Source: Nitzschia sp. DOCU1 (taxonomy: Eukaryota; Bacillariophyta; Bacillariophyceae; Bacillariales; Bacillariaceae). Taken from it: 64,000 nucleotides of DNA. The DNA is taken from the NCBI GenBank assembly GCA_951394045.1, contig OX595987.1, forward strand, positions 248,001 through 312,000, written 5' to 3'. Shown piece after piece: positions 61,096 through 64,000 of the stretch. The notes beneath the pieces were generated by a model. It did no database searches and had not been told where the DNA came from. It worked only from the letters and a program-made list of their open reading frames with translations. Made by a program: the position numbers and the translations under genes. Each line of letters opens with the position of its first letter. The first letter of the stretch is position 1.

Positions 61096-62832
61096 GGTTG
61101 CAAGGCAAAGGGAAGGATGAAAGTGAAATGAAACAAGAATGTGTCGTGTGTTTGTGTTGTTGCCGAAGGCATGCAAGTCTCCAATGCTGTGCGTTCTCGT
61201 CGGTGATGGGTGAAAAATCGTGCTTTGTTCCTCTCGTTCCATGAAATTTGTCGGCGCGAACTTTTGGGATGTGGCGCGGCCGGCTCGCGCCGGTCGACCA
61301 CCCACCGACCCGCCGCCGTCACATCGCCTATCTCTCATTCCAGACCCCGCCTTGATAGGTAGTACCTATCCTTTTTTGCCTCTTGACAGCGCCCAATCGA
61401 AGAAATGCTTGCTAGTCGACTAACAAAGTTTTGGTTGTCAGCAATGAAATGAGGCAGCGTGTCCTATCTCATGGGTTTCGAGCATCATCGCATAGCCCAG
61501 GCCCTGATTCATTGACCAGAATCGTCCCATTTGCGGCCTCTTCGTTTTTGCAAGAGATAATAGCTTTCCGACTAATAAAGTTTTGGTTGTCAGCAATGAA
61601 ATGAGGCAGCGTGTCCTATCTCATGGGTTTTGAGCATCATCGCATAGCCCAGGCCCTGATTCATTGACCAGAATCGTCCCATTTGCGGCCTCTTCGTTTT
61701 TGCAAGAGATAATAGCTTTCTAGCATATTTCGAATGTATTTGAGAGGATCTCAGGCTCTTTTTGTCATGATCGTCCCGAGTCGGTAAATTGTGTCGCTTG
61801 CAGCAAGAACCAGTCCAATGGTTCATCTTCAAGCAAGGATGCTGCTACCTTCTATCGATCACGTCGCCAACACCGGGTCGCAAGGCACTTCACTGTTCCC
61901 CTAGCAAAGCAAGCAATAACTTTCAAGAATCTCGTTTTGGCGTTTCGGTGCAGGATGGCGGATTACCCCGAGTCAAATCCTCATGACTTGCCGTAAAGTC
62001 CACATACTCGCCGGCAAGTCTTCGTCATCGGACGTAGTATCCACCATCAACCAAACAGATTATATACCGAGAAAGCTCTTTGCCTTTTGTAATCCATTGT
62101 TGATTTGGAGCATTCTCTCGGTGGAATCGTGTAGTTTCGCTGCGAAACAGGCCACCAGTCTAGAGTCTCCTCCAACAAGAAGAAGAACACCCAAACGGGC
62201 AACGCATAGCGATAGCAACATACAATACGCCCACACTTCAGCGAACCTTCCAAAGTGCTCTTCATACTGGCCCCAGAGTGAATCCTCGGATAATGTATTG
62301 TTGTAGTTGGTGTTGTTGACTGCAAAAAGAACCATCCGATCAGCCACAGCCTGCTGGTGCTATTCGCTCCTGCTTATTAACCCAACTCCCACCATTGAAA
62401 GAAAGCGATGATTCTTCAACCCCAGCATAGGAGTATCATTCCTCAAATAAGTTCGTATCATGGTGTTTTCCCAGAGATGTTGTGATGGGCGCTTTATTAG
62501 AGGATAGCAGACGCCTTCATCATGGTCGAGGCCTTTTGTGGCGATGATGAAAAGAAAAACGCTCGAGAGTGGGTCAAGAGGATAGAGGCGAAAGTCGCTC
62601 TGATGACGTATTTTAGCGCGAGATGACACGTGGCGGGTCCTGTTGCGGTCTTTCGGTGTGCCTACGTCACATATGTATGCCCTCCAAACTTATAGTCCAC
62701 GGAGTCATCTGTCCTCCTGTGCGTAGAACAATGCTGGCGCATCACTCCTTTTCTTTTTGTCGTTGTTGCGGTCATCATGCCTTTACATGAGTTTACAACA
62801 TCTGATGCTCATGCTACAGTAGATCTTCGTCC
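61096..62832. other. Gene-poor stretch with a tandem duplication
   Basis: About 1.7 kb. It holds the 152-bp tandem repeat at 61417-61720. Minus-strand frames at 61590-61832 and 62060-62335 overlap the repeat or have one hydrophobic run (WAYCMLLSLCVARLGVLLLV) but no supporting homology. ACGTCA and TGACGT words lie at about 62585-62665, 170-250 nt before the next gene. Confidence 0.5.
61417..61720. repeat. 152-bp tandem duplication
   Basis: Two adjacent copies, 61417-61568 and 61569-61720. They differ at only two positions seen by eye (taaC/Taaag and gtttC/Tgagc). Near-identity implies a recent duplication. No coding frame is conserved in a meaningful way and no terminal inverted repeats are seen. 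Confidence 0.9.
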
Positions 62833-63990
62833 ATGCCAACGACAAAACTGCAACGCATCAAACTTGTCTTTGTGTTTGTGATTCCCTTGTTGAGCGTGCG
62901 CTCGTTTGTCTATCCAGTTTCGTCGTCCTTGCGATCCCTGTTAAACTCCCACAAAATGGTCGCCTTGATGGCCGCTGGCGTCTTGAAGGATGAGCCCATT
63001 ACGGATCCTTCGGTGCCTATTCCCCGCTTTTATCCCATTGGCACTCCTGGGGTTCCTTGGACTTGTACAGAAGACGCGGAATGGAAGAGTCAAACGGAGC
63101 TACAACGTTCCTATCAAGAACAAGTCGTGGACAAGTTGATCGCGTCGTTTCAAAGTCACCCGCATTTGACCCTCCATTCCTACGGCGCCTTGTCTCACAA
63201 TCCTGCCAGATATCCACTGTACGCGGTCACTTCGAAAGCTTTCGACAAGAATCTCCCGACATTGCTCGTGACGGGCGGTGTTCATGGCTATGAAACATCA
63301 GGAGTGCAGGGCGCCATTTTGTTCTTAGAGGAACATGCCGCCAAGTATTTCTCCAAGGTCAATATTGTAGTGGCACCTTGCATCAGTCCATGGGCTTATG
63401 AACACGTACAAAGATGGCAAGCTGATTTGCAAGATCCAAATCGATCCTTTGTTCGGGGCACAACAAACCAAACGACTACCGAAGAAAGCAGGGCATTCAT
63501 GAACTATCTCGACTCGCTACTAGAGAAACATGGAATTTCCATCCAAGTACATTTGGATTTGCATGAAACAACCAATACGGATGCTACAGAATTCATGCCT
63601 GCCAAACACGCCAAAGCTGGTTTGGCCTACAAGGGAGAAGAAATTCCCGATGGATTTTATCTCGTGGCCGATAGTGAAGCCGAAGTTGCACACTTGGACT
63701 TTCAGACGGCTATTATTCAACGAGTCAAGACTGTCACACACATTGCTCCACCAGATGCCAATGGCGACATTATTGAAGTACCACTGACACGCGAGGGCCT
63801 TATTTTGGTGCCTGCCAAGTCTTTGGGGTTGTGCTGTAGTGTCACATCGGCAAAGTACAGGACGACCACCGAAGTCTATCCAGATTCGCCACTAGTTACA
63901 GACGATATCTGCAATCAAGCTCAAGTAGCGGCGATTGAAGCCGCATTGGACTATGTCCTACAAGAGCATCACGGTAAGGATGAATTGTAG
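62833..63990 (+). CDS. Secreted M14-family metallocarboxypeptidase-like protein
   Basis: A single-exon protein of 385 aa, complete in the window. A signal peptide covers ~10-30 (LVFVFVIPLLSVRSFV). The zinc motif HxxE is GGVHGYET (His151, Glu154), followed by DPNRSF (Asn-Arg substrate pair) and the third zinc ligand in HLDLHETT (His240/His244). A late RTTTEVYPD supplies the candidate catalytic Glu. The pattern fits the M14 subfamily that includes succinylglutamate desuccinylase/aspartoacylase-like peptidases, and not classical digestive carboxypeptidases. Expected to remove a terminal residue or acyl group from a peptide or amino acid; the substrate is unknown. VRSFV at the signal end could also be read as a plastid-type cleavage context. 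Confidence 0.83.
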   Translation: MPTTKLQRIKLVFVFVIPLLSVRSFVYPVSSSLRSLLNSHKMVALMAAGVLKDEPITDPSVPIPRFYPIGTPGVPWTCTEDAEWKSQTELQRSYQEQVVDKLIASFQSHPHLTLHSYGALSHNPARYPLYAVTSKAFDKNLPTLLVTGGVHGYETSGVQGAILFLEEHAAKYFSKVNIVVAPCISPWAYEHVQRWQADLQDPNRSFVRGTTNQTTTEESRAFMNYLDSLLEKHGISIQVHLDLHETTNTDATEFMPAKHAKAGLAYKGEEIPDGFYLVADSEAEVAHLDFQTAIIQRVKTVTHIAPPDANGDIIEVPLTREGLILVPAKSLGLCCSVTSAKYRTTTEVYPDSPLVTDDICNQAQVAAIEAALDYVLQEHHGKDEL

Positions 63991-64000
63991 AAACCAGGCA

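Noticed and set aside
61590..61832. 80-codon minus-strand frame across the second copy of the 152-bp repeat
   Set aside because: Created by the repeat and not maintained in the first copy in a meaningful way.
62060..62335. 91-codon minus-strand frame with a hydrophobic run
   Set aside because: Lies in a gene-poor region beside a tandem repeat, with no homology signal.
1..64000. CRISPR array, operons, prophage or insertion sequences
   Set aside because: No regularly spaced repeats, no bacterial-type gene packing, and introns throughout; the DNA is eukaryotic nuclear.

Overview
The window looks like nuclear DNA from a pennate-type diatom. The evidence is indirect but consistent. There are three heat-shock-factor genes, a family expanded in diatoms. 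Three plastid preproteins carry the diatom cleavage motif around a phenylalanine (QASAF-GV, AKAF-SL, AAAF-CP). A CRAL-TRIO protein is fused to a DUF6824-like domain, and a SelM-type selenoprotein has an in-frame UGA. Genes are compact, with 0 to 2 short GT-AG introns of about 70 to 135 nt, often with GTACGT or GTAAGT donors. The species cannot be told from sequence alone. All exon joins below were worked out by reading frame and splice sites; no transcript data were available.

Layout. 1-10 kb: a gene leaving the left edge, heat-shock factor A, a small unknown protein, then a large class C (GABA-B-like) receptor whose ectodomain resembles a catalytically dead 5'-nucleotidase, followed by heat-shock factor B, a close paralogue of A. 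10-21 kb: a gene-poor stretch, a PDAT/LCAT-type acyltransferase, tRNA-Thr(UGU), a thylakoid-lumen-type coiled-coil protein divergent from a plastid phosphoglycolate phosphatase, and a plastid lysophosphatidate acyltransferase. 21-29 kb: heat-shock factor C, the SelM-like selenoprotein, a bZIP factor, a TMEM97/sigma-2 receptor homologue and a small two-exon protein.

29-43 kb: a PH-C2-transmembrane protein, LSm3, a type II membrane protein of the diatom Golgi type, a cysteine hydrolase, a small acidic protein, a glutamine synthetase type I-like enzyme and the CRAL-TRIO/DUF6824 protein. 43-57.7 kb: two paralogous type I membrane proteins with a propeller-like ectodomain flank a TBC1D22-like Rab GAP, an MFS transporter, the proteasome assembly factor UMP1 and an ABCG half-transporter; a sulfotransferase follows. 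58-64 kb: a serine-rich protein with a duplicated RRCSVTKF motif, a coiled-coil protein, a 152-bp tandem duplication and an M14 carboxypeptidase-like protein.

This is a eukaryotic neighbourhood, so most genes are functionally independent. Loose themes are transcription control (three HSFs, one bZIP, several TGACGTCA palindromes), lipid metabolism (PDAT, LPAT, TMEM97, CRAL-TRIO, C2 protein, ABCG) and photorespiration/plastid function. The most notable items are the selenoprotein, which conventional ORF calling truncates, and the pseudo-nucleotidase receptor.
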